Source of the DNA: an uncultured Legionella sp.
GTDB lineage: Bacteria; Pseudomonadota; Gammaproteobacteria; Legionellales; Legionellaceae
Assembly: GCA_945952115.1 (NCBI GenBank)
Contig: CAMFHA010000020.1
Span: forward strand, 1 to 34,495
DNA: 34,495 nt
Reading direction: 5' to 3'
Below, in pieces: positions 22,575-31,026 of this stretch (position 1 is the first letter of the stretch; every line of letters begins with the position of its first letter). The notes below the pieces were generated by a model. It worked only from the letters and a program-made list of their open reading frames with translations. It did not search any database and was not told the origin of the DNA. Position numbers and translations under genes: made by a program.

Positions 22575-23293
22575 TGAATAAAAAAGCCTTTTTATTTTCG
22601 GTCTCTTTAGTGTGTAGCGTCTTATCACCAATAAGCCATGCTGATTTATTAGGAGTAGAAGATACACAAATGATTGTTTTAGCAATGAAGCAATTAAATG
22701 AGCTTCAAGAACAATACCGCGTATTACGAGACACCTACGAAACAGCTCAGGCGCAAGTCGATAATTTAAACCAATTAAAATCCATGAACTCAGGTCATTA
22801 TGGGTTTGGCGATTTAAACAATGGCTTGGATTCACTACAAAGCTGGTAATCGCCTGTTAGCACTTGGCAAGATGCCTTACAAAACTTATCAGGTGGTAAT
22901 TCTACCCGCTATAAAGAGCTAGTTAGTGCTTATGAAAAAAATCATCCCGCACTCAATGAGTCTAGTTATGCAAACAATACAACACCTGCCCAAGCCGCAC
23001 GTTTTAAAGAAGATAAAGCCGTTAATCGCGCAGTCCTTGTGCAAACCACAGAAAGCTACAACGAAATAAATAAACATATGGAGGCACTTCACAAGCTATC
23101 CAAGCAAATTGAAAAAACGCCCAACACGAAAGGGGCTATTGATTTAAATTCAAGGCTGCTTACAGAGCTTGCTTTTATTCAGTTGATGAGCTTGCGTCTT
23201 CAAGCATTAATTAGTCAGCAAACGGCACAAGATAGCTTATCTGAATTACAAGATAGAGCTGAAAATGCACGTTTTAACCGATTACCTCATTAA
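22574..23293 (+). pseudogene. lvhB5: lvhB5, VirB5-type minor pilin interrupted by an in-frame TAA
   Basis: The frame encodes a 239-codon VirB5-like protein with signal peptide (residues 1-23, ISHA-D) and the helical QLNELQEQYRVLRDTYETAQ region. A TAA at 22847-22849 follows SLQSW. The same frame then continues without another stop through SPVSTWQDALQNLSGG to RAENARFNRLPH. A CAA-to-TAA change (W-Q-S) would explain it. Codon use and composition are unchanged after the stop, so the event looks recent, or is a sequencing error. A GTG at 23039 could restart the C-terminal 84 residues. VirB5 sits at the pilus tip, so loss could impair DNA transfer. Confidence 0.85.
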
Positions 23294-23306
23294 ACAGGAG
23301 TACGCC

Positions 23307-23447
23307 ATGACTAGGAAAGGACTTGTTACTTTGTTGCTGCTAAGCCTATTAAATGGCTGCTCATCAAAACCGCCTGATTTGGATTCTCCCTGCGCTCAAT
23401 TTGGCAGGTATTGCCCGCAATATCCAATTAATGAGGAGGTAAAATAA
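23307..23447 (+). CDS. lvhB7: VirB7-like small lipoprotein
   Basis: This 46-residue lipoprotein has a signal of ~15 residues with lipobox LLNGC (Cys17), then a short Pro/Cys-rich tail (PCAQFGRYCPQYP). Size, lipobox and position between lvhB5 and lvhB6 fit VirB7, which anchors VirB9 in the outer-membrane core complex. CAGGAG precedes ATG 23307. It overlaps the next gene in TAATG. The symbol rests on position and size, not on sequence identity. Confidence 0.7.
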   Translation: MTRKGLVTLLLLSLLNGCSSKPPDLDSPCAQFGRYCPQYPINEEVK

Positions 23448-23845
23448 TGACTAATCTATTGAAAAACTGCATTGTGCTGCTGAGTATTGTTTTATTGTGC
23501 GCTTGCCATCATAAAAACCCATTAAAAACACATTCTAAGAACGACACGCTTAATTTTCTTATGAATGCCTCAGCTAATGCTGAAAGACGTCTTCACATTC
23601 CTACACAAAAAGACTCTTATGGCTATGCCTATTTAGAGTGTATGGACGGTAAAAAAAGCCCTGAATTACACTGCGCCTCTTTATATTTAGGAATGGCTGC
23701 TTTTGCGAAAGAAAATCATTACCCAGGCTTTAAATCCCTTAGAGCAAAAGACTTAGTCGACTCTACTTTTTTTAAAAAGATTGCGGATGATTATGCCGAA
23801 TTTGCAGCAACATACGAGCCTCATTTTGTTGGCGAGGTTCATTAA
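23447..23845 (+). CDS. Lipoprotein of the lvh operon
   Basis: This 132-residue lipoprotein has signal and lipobox at LLCAC (Cys20), then a soluble domain with YGYAYLECMDGKKSPELHC and a C-terminal FKKIADDYAEFA. It does not match a VirB protein I know. Its place between the VirB7-like gene and lvhB6 corresponds to where lvrD or an entry-exclusion-type lipoprotein is found in related loci. It overlaps both neighbours by one base (TAATG at each side), so it is translated with the secretion genes. Confidence 0.7.
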   Translation: MTNLLKNCIVLLSIVLLCACHHKNPLKTHSKNDTLNFLMNASANAERRLHIPTQKDSYGYAYLECMDGKKSPELHCASLYLGMAAFAKENHYPGFKSLRAKDLVDSTFFKKIADDYAEFAATYEPHFVGEVH

Positions 23846-24882
23846 TGAGCGCCATGACCTATAACAACTTTATAATTCAACTGGCAGGTGAGATTGATAG
23901 ATTAACTCGCCATTTTGTTTTTGATGGTTATAAGGCAATGGCCTCTACCCTTAAAGCTCCATTAGCTTCCATGGTTATTTTGTATATTGTGCTTAAGGGC
24001 TATGGCATAGCCCAAGGTGTCATTGAGCGCCCTCAACAGGAATTATTTCGTTTCGCAATTCGAGCAGGGCTTATTTATATGTTTGCGATGAATTGGGAGA
24101 TATTTTCATTCTATGCGCGTGACTTGTTTATTGTGGGTAGTGAAACTCTTGGAGCGAAGCTTATGTTAGCTCTTAATCAACAAGGGCTGGGTTCTTCTAT
24201 TAACCAAGGGATACAAAATGTTTTAAATGAAATTTTAAAGCTAGGGTGTGATTTATTTAAAATTGGTTCTCTAAGAAAACCAACACCTTATTTTGCAGGC
24301 ATGATGGTGTTTTTATCCGGGAGTATTACATTAGGCTTTGCTTTTATAGAAATAGTTACTGCAAAACTTATGATGGCACTTGTTTTATGTACCGCACCTC
24401 TATTTGTTCTATTCACCTTGTTTGAGCAAACCAAACCTTTTTTTGAGCGTTGGCTTGGCAAATTATCTGGTTTTGCTTTTGTACTCATTTTTGTATCTGC
24501 TGTGGTAGGACTTTGTGTGCGCTTATTGCATTGGGTAACTTCTTCTTTTATGACCGATAGCACAGAAGTGAGCGCTGCTATTTGGATACCTATTTTTATA
24601 GTCGCTTGCTTATGTATCACGGGTATATACCAAGCGGTATGTATTGGTAAAAGTATAGGCGGTTCTGTTTGCACTTCAGGAGGAGCTGCAATGGTTGGTG
24701 GCTTTATTGGAAGCAGCTTAGGAGCTGGTCGATTTTCGAAAAAACTCCTGCAGAACAACGCACAAAGGGCATTGCAAAGCTTAGGCTATGCAACAGCAGC
24801 ATTAAATCAGGGAAAGCAGCTAGGTAGTGCCGGCCACAATCTAGTTAAACAACTCCATAAGAACTTAAGAAGAGGTGCGTGA
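23845..24882 (+). CDS. lvhB6: LvhB6, VirB6/TrbL polytopic channel protein
   Basis: This 345-residue inner-membrane protein has five or six spans: about 38-58, 70-92, 152-172, 173-193, 210-232 and 248-270. TAKLMMALVLCTAPLFVLFT is the conserved VirB6 segment, followed by the W-rich GFAFVLIFVSAVVG span. The Gly/Ala-rich tail after residue 270 is also usual. It forms part of the DNA or protein channel. It starts one base inside the preceding gene and overlaps lvhB8 by 4 bases. Confidence 0.9.
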   Translation: MSAMTYNNFIIQLAGEIDRLTRHFVFDGYKAMASTLKAPLASMVILYIVLKGYGIAQGVIERPQQELFRFAIRAGLIYMFAMNWEIFSFYARDLFIVGSETLGAKLMLALNQQGLGSSINQGIQNVLNEILKLGCDLFKIGSLRKPTPYFAGMMVFLSGSITLGFAFIEIVTAKLMMALVLCTAPLFVLFTLFEQTKPFFERWLGKLSGFAFVLIFVSAVVGLCVRLLHWVTSSFMTDSTEVSAAIWIPIFIVACLCITGIYQAVCIGKSIGGSVCTSGGAAMVGGFIGSSLGAGRFSKKLLQNNAQRALQSLGYATAALNQGKQLGSAGHNLVKQLHKNLRRGA

Positions 24883-25586
24883 TGAACACACATTATTTTA
24901 ACCAAGCAAAAACTTGGGCTGATGATAATTTTGGACGAATGGAACAATCGCGTAAACGTTATCAAATAGCCTTTGTAACCGCCATGGTATTGAATGTAGT
25001 GTCTTTAATATTAGTTGCCGTATTAGTTAATTATCAAACCCTAGTACCGCTGTTAGTACACCATTATGATAATGGACTGGTAACAGTGGATGCACTAGCC
25101 AATAAACAAGCCCCGCTTAATGAAGACCAAGTTCGAAGTGATATAGCACGCTACATTCAAAACAGAGAATCCTATGATGTTTCCAGTTATAGAGCACAAT
25201 TTGAATTAATTCATTTGCTCTCGAATAACGTGGTAGCCAAAGAGTACGTGAATGAGCATGATGCCGCGAACAAATCCTCGCCTATTCATCTATTAGGAAA
25301 CCAAACCAAGCGTGAAGTACATATCTACAATATTAACTTTCTTGATTCAGTATTAGCCAATGAAGAGGGATTGCATAAAGACCACCATGCGCTGGCAGAA
25401 GTGGTATTCAGTCTGATTGATACCGACAAAACCACAGGCAAGTCAACCTCAACCCATTATAACGCCTTAATTTCATGGCAATACGGCAGACTACCCTCAT
25501 CACCTGAAGCGCGCTGGCAAAATTGGGATGGTTTTGAAGTAACGCGTTACAGCAAACAACCAAGAGCAATGGAGACTCACGCATGA
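24879..25586 (+). CDS. lvhB8: LvhB8, VirB8-type assembly factor
   Basis: This 235-residue bitopic inner-membrane protein has a cytoplasmic N-terminus (~30 residues, rich in charges), one transmembrane helix (FVTAMVLNVVSLILVAVLVN, ~28-47), then the periplasmic VirB8/TraJ NTF2-like domain. Conserved elements include SDIARYIQNRESYDVSSY (~85-102) and EVVFSLIDTDKT. It nucleates assembly with VirB9 and VirB10. Start and end both overlap neighbours by 4 bases. Confidence 0.92.
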   Translation: MMNTHYFNQAKTWADDNFGRMEQSRKRYQIAFVTAMVLNVVSLILVAVLVNYQTLVPLLVHHYDNGLVTVDALANKQAPLNEDQVRSDIARYIQNRESYDVSSYRAQFELIHLLSNNVVAKEYVNEHDAANKSSPIHLLGNQTKREVHIYNINFLDSVLANEEGLHKDHHALAEVVFSLIDTDKTTGKSTSTHYNALISWQYGRLPSSPEARWQNWDGFEVTRYSKQPRAMETHA

Positions 25587-26344
25587 AAATTTTATTAATC
25601 GCTATGGCCTGCCTTAGTCCTTTAACTACAATTCAGGCACAAAATAACCCTAAACCTCTAACGCAGGATGTGCGCATTAAACAAGTAAGCTATCGCGAAA
25701 ATGATGTGGTGCCGGTGTATGGCATACCCTTTACTACAACTCAAATTCAATTTGCCGACAAAGAAGAGATTCTTGATATTGAGGGAGGGGATAGCACGGC
25801 TTGGATGGTGACTTATCACCCCGAGCTTAGCAATATTGTTTTTATTAAACCAACCCAGTTTAACTCTAATACCAATATGACTGTAGTGACTAATAAGCAC
25901 GCTTATTATTTTCACCTAGTAAGCAACAAAAACTTAAGCGCCAACTCAAAACAACCCACTTACGCGCTAAAGTTTGTTTATGAGGAAAATAAGCCTAAAC
26001 CCATTGTAGCTCAGCACCACATCTCAAAACCTCCTAGTGCAAAGCCTAAAGCAGTCAATAGCGCTTATCGCTTTAGTGGTAGCCCACAACTAGTACCCCG
26101 TCATGTATTTGATGATGGTAGATTTACCTATTTTGAATTAACCAACACGGGTTCCGTGCCTGCTATTTTTGCTGTTGAGGATGGCAGCGGCAAAGAATCT
26201 ACTGTTAATACGCGAAGAGAAAGCAAATACATTGTGGTTCAGCGCCTAGCACCACAATTTACCTTGCGCCAAGGAAGACTTACTACTTCCGTATTTAATG
26301 CTCAAGAAATTAATCGGATTGCTGCCAACAGGAGACCTCAATGA
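25583..26344 (+). CDS. lvhB9: LvhB9, VirB9-type outer-membrane core protein
   Basis: This 253-residue periplasmic protein has a signal peptide ending TIQAQ-N (~20). The N-terminal VirB9 domain shows DVRIKQVSYRENDVVPVYGI and TTQIQFADKEEI. After a Pro-rich linker (~140-155) the C-terminal domain has AYRFSGS, PRHVFDDGRFTYFEL and YIVVQRLAPQFTLRQG. These are the characteristic VirB9/CagX blocks. It pairs with VirB7 and VirB10. The gene overlaps both lvhB8 and lvhB10 by 4 bases. Confidence 0.94.
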   Translation: MKILLIAMACLSPLTTIQAQNNPKPLTQDVRIKQVSYRENDVVPVYGIPFTTTQIQFADKEEILDIEGGDSTAWMVTYHPELSNIVFIKPTQFNSNTNMTVVTNKHAYYFHLVSNKNLSANSKQPTYALKFVYEENKPKPIVAQHHISKPPSAKPKAVNSAYRFSGSPQLVPRHVFDDGRFTYFELTNTGSVPAIFAVEDGSGKESTVNTRRESKYIVVQRLAPQFTLRQGRLTTSVFNAQEINRIAANRRPQ

Positions 26345-27426
26345 GTAGCGAGAATAAAACAGCGGATAGATTAAGCAATAGAACCAAGGTTGCCAAAAAA
26401 GACAGTCATATCAAATGGAAAGACCGTGCCTTATGGATTGGAACTATTGCTTTATGTGCGCTCATTGCTTTAAGCGGGTTCTTACCTAAACATCAAAATA
26501 AGGATGCATTAGAAGAGAGCGAAAAACAAAACGCTTCTCTTGCCCTAAATCAAAACCTGGAGCTTATAGCCGCTTTGAGAGCGCAAAATCAGTCACAAGC
26601 AGGTTATCATGGCGGTGACCCCAATCACCCTCCAGTAGTACGCACTAATGTTGCCAATACCCTATCAAAAGAAACCTTGGCGCGCATGAATGCCCCATCA
26701 ACTTTTTTCAGTGCAGGCGGTTCAGATTCGCCAATAAGCAGTTTAAGAGCAAAAAAAGAAGCGCAAAAAACGCTCATGGGTCAAGATGCTAATTCTCAAT
26801 TTTTAAATCAACAAAATGATATAACCACAGTGTTTGCAAAGCGTCTACCACACCCCACTTGGACAGTGCCCGCAGGCGAGATGATTTCGGCCACCTTAGA
26901 AACAGCCATTAATGCTGAATTAGCGGGCATGGTAAAGGCCATTACAACGCACGATATTTACTCTTTAGCTGGACACAAACTATTGCTCCCTAAAGGCTCT
27001 AGCATCATGGGTCAATTTAATACGGCCATTACCCAAGGCCAGCGCCGCATATTTATCGTTTGGAACCAAATACAAATGAGCAACGGGGTAAAAGTAACCC
27101 TAAATAGTCCAGGAACGGATGCGATAGGGCGCGCAGGAGTTGCAGCGGATTATATTGACCGTCATTTCTTTGAGCGTTTTGGTAGTGGCGCTCTTCTTTC
27201 TGTGCTTGGGGCATTTTCTGCAACAGGCGGGGTTAATGGTCAAGACCAATATAATTCTATGGCGCAATACCGTATGAATGTGGCGGGTTCTTTCCAGCAA
27301 GCAGCCAATCAAACCTTGCAACAAGACATGCAACAAAATACAACTTTGCAAACCAATCAAGGCGCTGAGATTAAGATATTCGTAGCCCATGATTTGGATT
27401 TTTACCGCATTGCAGGAAGAGGGTAA
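26341..27426 (+). CDS. lvhB10: LvhB10, VirB10-type core complex protein
   Basis: This 361-residue protein has a cytoplasmic N-terminus, a single transmembrane helix (ALWIGTIALCALIALSGFL, ~30-48), a low-complexity linker and a C-terminal TrbI/VirB10 domain from ~170. Conserved are the WTVPAGEMISATLETAINAE strand, LLPKGSSIMGQFN and the FGSGALLSVLGAFSATGG antenna segment that spans the outer membrane. IKIFVAHDLDF closes the domain. It transmits energy from VirB11/VirD4 to the outer pore. Overlaps lvhB9 by 4 bases. Confidence 0.94.
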   Translation: MSSENKTADRLSNRTKVAKKDSHIKWKDRALWIGTIALCALIALSGFLPKHQNKDALEESEKQNASLALNQNLELIAALRAQNQSQAGYHGGDPNHPPVVRTNVANTLSKETLARMNAPSTFFSAGGSDSPISSLRAKKEAQKTLMGQDANSQFLNQQNDITTVFAKRLPHPTWTVPAGEMISATLETAINAELAGMVKAITTHDIYSLAGHKLLLPKGSSIMGQFNTAITQGQRRIFIVWNQIQMSNGVKVTLNSPGTDAIGRAGVAADYIDRHFFERFGSGALLSVLGAFSATGGVNGQDQYNSMAQYRMNVAGSFQQAANQTLQQDMQQNTTLQTNQGAEIKIFVAHDLDFYRIAGRG

Positions 27427-27427
27427 A

Positions 27428-28432
27428 ATGGATACTATTAAAGCCCAATACGCGCCTGGTTCAATAGGGCTTTTAGCCCCATTACACGCTTTTTTAGCCG
27501 ATGAGCAGGTCTCTGAGCTCTTAATTAATAAGCCACAAGAAGTTTATATTGAACGTGAAGGAGTCTTACAGCGTTTTGATATACCAGAGCTCACCAGTCA
27601 ATATCTACGTCGCCTATTCCTATTGCTTGCTAATGAAAACAAACAAAGCTTATCGGAAAGCTCGCCCATACTCTCAGGCAACTTAAAAGATGGCTCGCGA
27701 GTGCAATTAGTCATTCCTCCCGCAGCTTTTTATGAAATCTTATCAATACGCAAATTTACCCTAAAGCATTTGAGTTTTGATGACTATAAAGCGTTAGGCT
27801 TTTTTTCTTTAACCAAAGCAGTGGGGTTAGAATCATCAAATCCAACTCAGGATGAATCGCATTTGCTGTCTTTATACCGTGCGCAAAACTGGCAGGAATT
27901 TATTAATCACGCCCTTATTCAAAAAAAGAATATCATTATTTCAGGCGGTACCTCTTCTGGAAAAACCACTTTTTTAAATAGTTGTCTTAAGCAAATTCCT
28001 CTTTATGAACGCATTATTACTCTTGAAGATACTTATGAGATTGATATCCCTCATAATAACCTCGTGCGATTAAAAGCATTAAAACCCCTTGGTGAATCGC
28101 AAGCACGGATTAGCATGCAGGATTTAGTACAAGCAACTTTAAGGTTGAGACCCGACCGAATCATTATGGGTGAAATCAGAGGAAAAGAGATTTTTGATTT
28201 TGTATCGGCCTGCTCAACAGGGCACAGTGGCGCTTTAGCTACAATTCATGCCAACAGCCCTCGCGTTGCTTTTATGCGAATGGCTCAACTTTACAAGTTA
28301 AATCAAGTAGCAGGAATGGATGAGGCAGACCTATACAAGATATTACATGAGGTCATCGATATTATCGTGCAATTACAAAAAACTTCAGAAGGCAAGCGTT
28401 TGGTGGAGGTGTATTATAAAGAAGCTCAATAA
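27428..28432 (+). CDS. lvhB11: LvhB11, VirB11-type secretion ATPase
   Basis: This 334-residue hexameric ATPase on the cytoplasmic face has an N-terminal domain with VSELLINKPQEVYIEREG and a C-terminal RecA fold: Walker A ISGGTSSGKTTFLN (~170-183), the ITLEDTYEIDIP Asp box, Walker B-like RPDRIIMGEIRG (~242-253) and the His box CSTGHSGALATIHANS. It switches the machine between pilus assembly and export. ATG 27428 follows the lvhB10 stop by one base; the longer frame starts inside lvhB10. Confidence 0.95.
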   Translation: MDTIKAQYAPGSIGLLAPLHAFLADEQVSELLINKPQEVYIEREGVLQRFDIPELTSQYLRRLFLLLANENKQSLSESSPILSGNLKDGSRVQLVIPPAAFYEILSIRKFTLKHLSFDDYKALGFFSLTKAVGLESSNPTQDESHLLSLYRAQNWQEFINHALIQKKNIIISGGTSSGKTTFLNSCLKQIPLYERIITLEDTYEIDIPHNNLVRLKALKPLGESQARISMQDLVQATLRLRPDRIIMGEIRGKEIFDFVSACSTGHSGALATIHANSPRVAFMRMAQLYKLNQVAGMDEADLYKILHEVIDIIVQLQKTSEGKRLVEVYYKEAQ

Positions 28433-28448
28433 AATAGGACTTTATATC

Positions 28449-30317
28449 TTGGCTAGCATTGTATTCATTCAAATAAGCTGTCAAATCGCTTTATTGCTTA
28501 TTGGAATGGCGCAGTTTGCCACACCCTTTGTTTTAAAAGAGTTAATTCATCATGGTTTTTTAAATGAGCTAGGAGTTGCCTTTTTCATTACTAGCATAAT
28601 GATGTTTTGCATCCTAGGATTGATTCAAAAAGGATTTAATCGCTATTTGGCCTGTAGACTAAGCACGAGCCTTATAATAAGCCTAGGGCTTTTTGTAACA
28701 GGTTATTTTATTTTTTGTTGGCTATTTTTAGATGAGACCCAAGGGCTTATTGATTTGGCTAGCCTTCGTTATCAAAATGCAGCGCTTTGGTTTATTTTTA
28801 TTAAAACAGAAGGGGTGGTTTTTCTCATTAGCTTTATCGCATTAGGCCTTTATTTCTTTAATAAATTAAGGCCTGAGAAAAAAGTATTAGGTAATGCCCA
28901 TTTTGCTAATGGTTTTGAAATGAACAAAGCCCTGTTTTTTAAGCAAGAAGAACAAAGCATTATTATCGGTAAAAAATACGGAGCTCCTTTATATTCAAAT
29001 GGTTTTGAGCATGTATTAGTTTTTGCACCTACTGGAAGTGGAAAAACCCGAAGCATTGGTATTCCTAATTTATTTCATTATCCTTATTCGATAGTGTGCA
29101 ATGATGTTAAATTAACTTTATTTAAAACCACCTCAGGATATCGACAACAGGTACTGGGACATCAATGCTATTGCTGGGCACCAGCTCAAGAGAAGCAATT
29201 AACCCATCGTTATAACCCCTTATCGCTTATTTCTAGTGATAAAGTTCAAAGATTAACGGACATTCAACGCATGGCGCATATTTTAATTCCTGATAATAAA
29301 AAATCCGATCCGATTTGGCAGCAAGCCTCACGTAAATTATTTAAAGTAGCTGTTTTGTATTTATTAGATACCCCTGAACGACCCAAGACCTTAGGTGAAA
29401 TTAATCGTCTTATAAAACAAGCAGGGTTTGATAATTGGTTGGCTTCTATGTTAGAGGAAACGGAGCACCTCGATCCAGAGTTTTACCGTAACGGCTACTC
29501 CTATCTTAACAATCATGAAAAAACGAGAAGCTCAATTCTTGAAACTTTTTCAGGCTATTTTGAATTATTTGACGACCAAAGTATTGATGCGGCGACCAGC
29601 GGCACTGGTTTTGATTTGCGCGAATTACGCTCTAAACCAATGACCATCTATGTTGGCTTTACTGATGATGATATGGAGCGGCTTGCTCCATTGCTTACTT
29701 TATTTTGGCAGCAATTAATATCGGTGATGATTAAAGAGCTACCCCACCTAAAAAAAGAGCCTTATCCTTTATTATGCTTGATTGATGAATTTTCATCTCT
29801 AGGCCGTATAGAGCGCTTAAGGCGCTCTCTTAAATTACTGCGTGAATACCGAGTTCGTTGTGTCTTGATGATGCAATACATTGCTCAAACTTATGAGCAA
29901 TATTCTCAAGATGAGGCTAAAGCTTTTACTAATATTAAAACCAAAGTCGCGTTTGCAACAGAAGATATTCACGATGCGGAATACGTCAGTAAGTTATTGG
30001 GTACTCGAACCGTTCAAGTATCTGGAGGCTCTGCAGGCCTTCAGCATCAAGGCTATTCTGAATCTAAAAATTATAATTACCAAGCAATTCCTTTAATGCG
30101 ACCCGATGAGGTAATGCGCCTACCTGAACATCTTATTCTTATTATGCGTACCGGTCATCCACCAGTAAAAGCAGGTCAATTTATTTGGTACAACGACCAA
30201 GTAATGAAAAAAAATAATTATGAGCCTGTAGAGGTTCCTAAACAAGCTGTACAGCAGTATCCCTTTATTCGGCCAGTATCCATTCAATCATCTTTTTTGG
30301 AGGCATTAGAAAGCTAG
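28449..30317 (+). CDS. lvhD4: LvhD4, VirD4/TraG coupling protein
   Basis: This is the type IV coupling protein that selects substrates and passes them to the channel. N-terminal hydrophobic spans (for example IQISCQIALLLIGMAQFATP and ~110 further residues) precede the ATPase domain: Walker A FAPTGSGKTRSIG (~residue 191-203), SIVCNDVK, Walker B PLLCLIDEFSSLGRIERL (~441) and MMQYIAQTYEQY. TAFATED-type and GHPPVKAGQF segments follow. The start is uncertain: TTG 28449 has AGGA nine bases upstream and avoids a long overlap. ATG 28320 or 28347 would overlap lvhB11 by 113 or 86 bases. The motif KKLNKIGLY just before 28449 could belong to the protein. Confidence 0.9.
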   Translation: MASIVFIQISCQIALLLIGMAQFATPFVLKELIHHGFLNELGVAFFITSIMMFCILGLIQKGFNRYLACRLSTSLIISLGLFVTGYFIFCWLFLDETQGLIDLASLRYQNAALWFIFIKTEGVVFLISFIALGLYFFNKLRPEKKVLGNAHFANGFEMNKALFFKQEEQSIIIGKKYGAPLYSNGFEHVLVFAPTGSGKTRSIGIPNLFHYPYSIVCNDVKLTLFKTTSGYRQQVLGHQCYCWAPAQEKQLTHRYNPLSLISSDKVQRLTDIQRMAHILIPDNKKSDPIWQQASRKLFKVAVLYLLDTPERPKTLGEINRLIKQAGFDNWLASMLEETEHLDPEFYRNGYSYLNNHEKTRSSILETFSGYFELFDDQSIDAATSGTGFDLRELRSKPMTIYVGFTDDDMERLAPLLTLFWQQLISVMIKELPHLKKEPYPLLCLIDEFSSLGRIERLRRSLKLLREYRVRCVLMMQYIAQTYEQYSQDEAKAFTNIKTKVAFATEDIHDAEYVSKLLGTRTVQVSGGSAGLQHQGYSESKNYNYQAIPLMRPDEVMRLPEHLILIMRTGHPPVKAGQFIWYNDQVMKKNNYEPVEVPKQAVQQYPFIRPVSIQSSFLEALES

Positions 30318-30318
30318 T

Positions 30319-30936
30319 ATGAAAAAACCACCCCAGCAGCCTAATAAGGATGAAAGGCTGCTTGATTCGCTGCATGGATTGCACGATGGGGATGAAGAAG
30401 AAAATGAAGAACTTAAGCCTGAGCACTTCATCAGTTCCTTAACTTACCAATATGTAAGTACATTACAACGTACTGTATGGGTTGAACAACCAATACGAAA
30501 AGCCATGTCCCGCACTCTTTGGCCTCGAATACTTATTTCACGATGCCGATTATTAATCGCCCATTCCTTGCCCTTAATATCGAGTGGTCATTGGATTATG
30601 ATGGAGTTTATTCTTAACAACCTTCGTCTAGTACTGCATTACTTAGGTATTTTAATTAACGGACTAAGATTGCTGATGAACCTTGCTGTGGTAGTAAAAC
30701 CGTTTTTCACTGACTCCTTACCCTTGGAAGAAATAAAAAAAGCCTTAGCTCATACTTGGTTTGAACTATTTCTTGATAGCCATAGTCTGATTTCAGCTTT
30801 TTTGCCTACTAGGTATTTAAAAACCTCTGTTGTGTTTTCTGCTTTAGAATTAACTGTTTTTATCCTTCGAGGTTGGCTTGAGTTGCATGAACTTTCTAAC
30901 TTTAAACAAAAATTTACTAATGCGGGTCTTGTTTAG
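30319..30936 (+). CDS. lvrE: LvrE, membrane protein at the end of the lvh operon
   Basis: This 205-residue protein has a very acidic N-terminus (DGDEEENEELKPEHF, ~23-37) followed by amphipathic and hydrophobic helices (NNLRLVLHYLGILINGLRLL near 92-111, and SVVFSALELTVFILRGWLEL near 173-192). It starts one base after lvhD4, behind a purine-rich site, and is the last gene of the operon. Position and size match lvrE of the L. pneumophila lvh locus. No function is known, and no terminator with a clear T-run follows. Confidence 0.75.
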   Translation: MKKPPQQPNKDERLLDSLHGLHDGDEEENEELKPEHFISSLTYQYVSTLQRTVWVEQPIRKAMSRTLWPRILISRCRLLIAHSLPLISSGHWIMMEFILNNLRLVLHYLGILINGLRLLMNLAVVVKPFFTDSLPLEEIKKALAHTWFELFLDSHSLISAFLPTRYLKTSVVFSALELTVFILRGWLELHELSNFKQKFTNAGLV

Positions 30937-30987
30937 GAACCCCCAAAAATGCTCAGCTCCAAATTAAACCAAATTTTTGAATTAAGC

Positions 30988-30993
30988 TATAAT
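30988..30993 (+). promoter_or_regulatory. Possible -10 box for the effector-like gene
   Basis: A TATAAT lies 33 bases before the ATG at 31027, in the 90-bp gap after lvrE. No consensus -35 is seen at 17 bp, which suggests an activator-dependent promoter if it is one. Confidence 0.35.
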
Positions 30994-31026
30994 TAAAGGC
31001 ATAACGAATAGAAAAAAGATTAAACT

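Noticed and set aside
24288..24758. 156-codon minus-strand ORF inside lvhB6
   Set aside because: It lies wholly within a strong VirB6 gene, has no motif and reads as repeated Lys/Thr/Pro shadow sequence.
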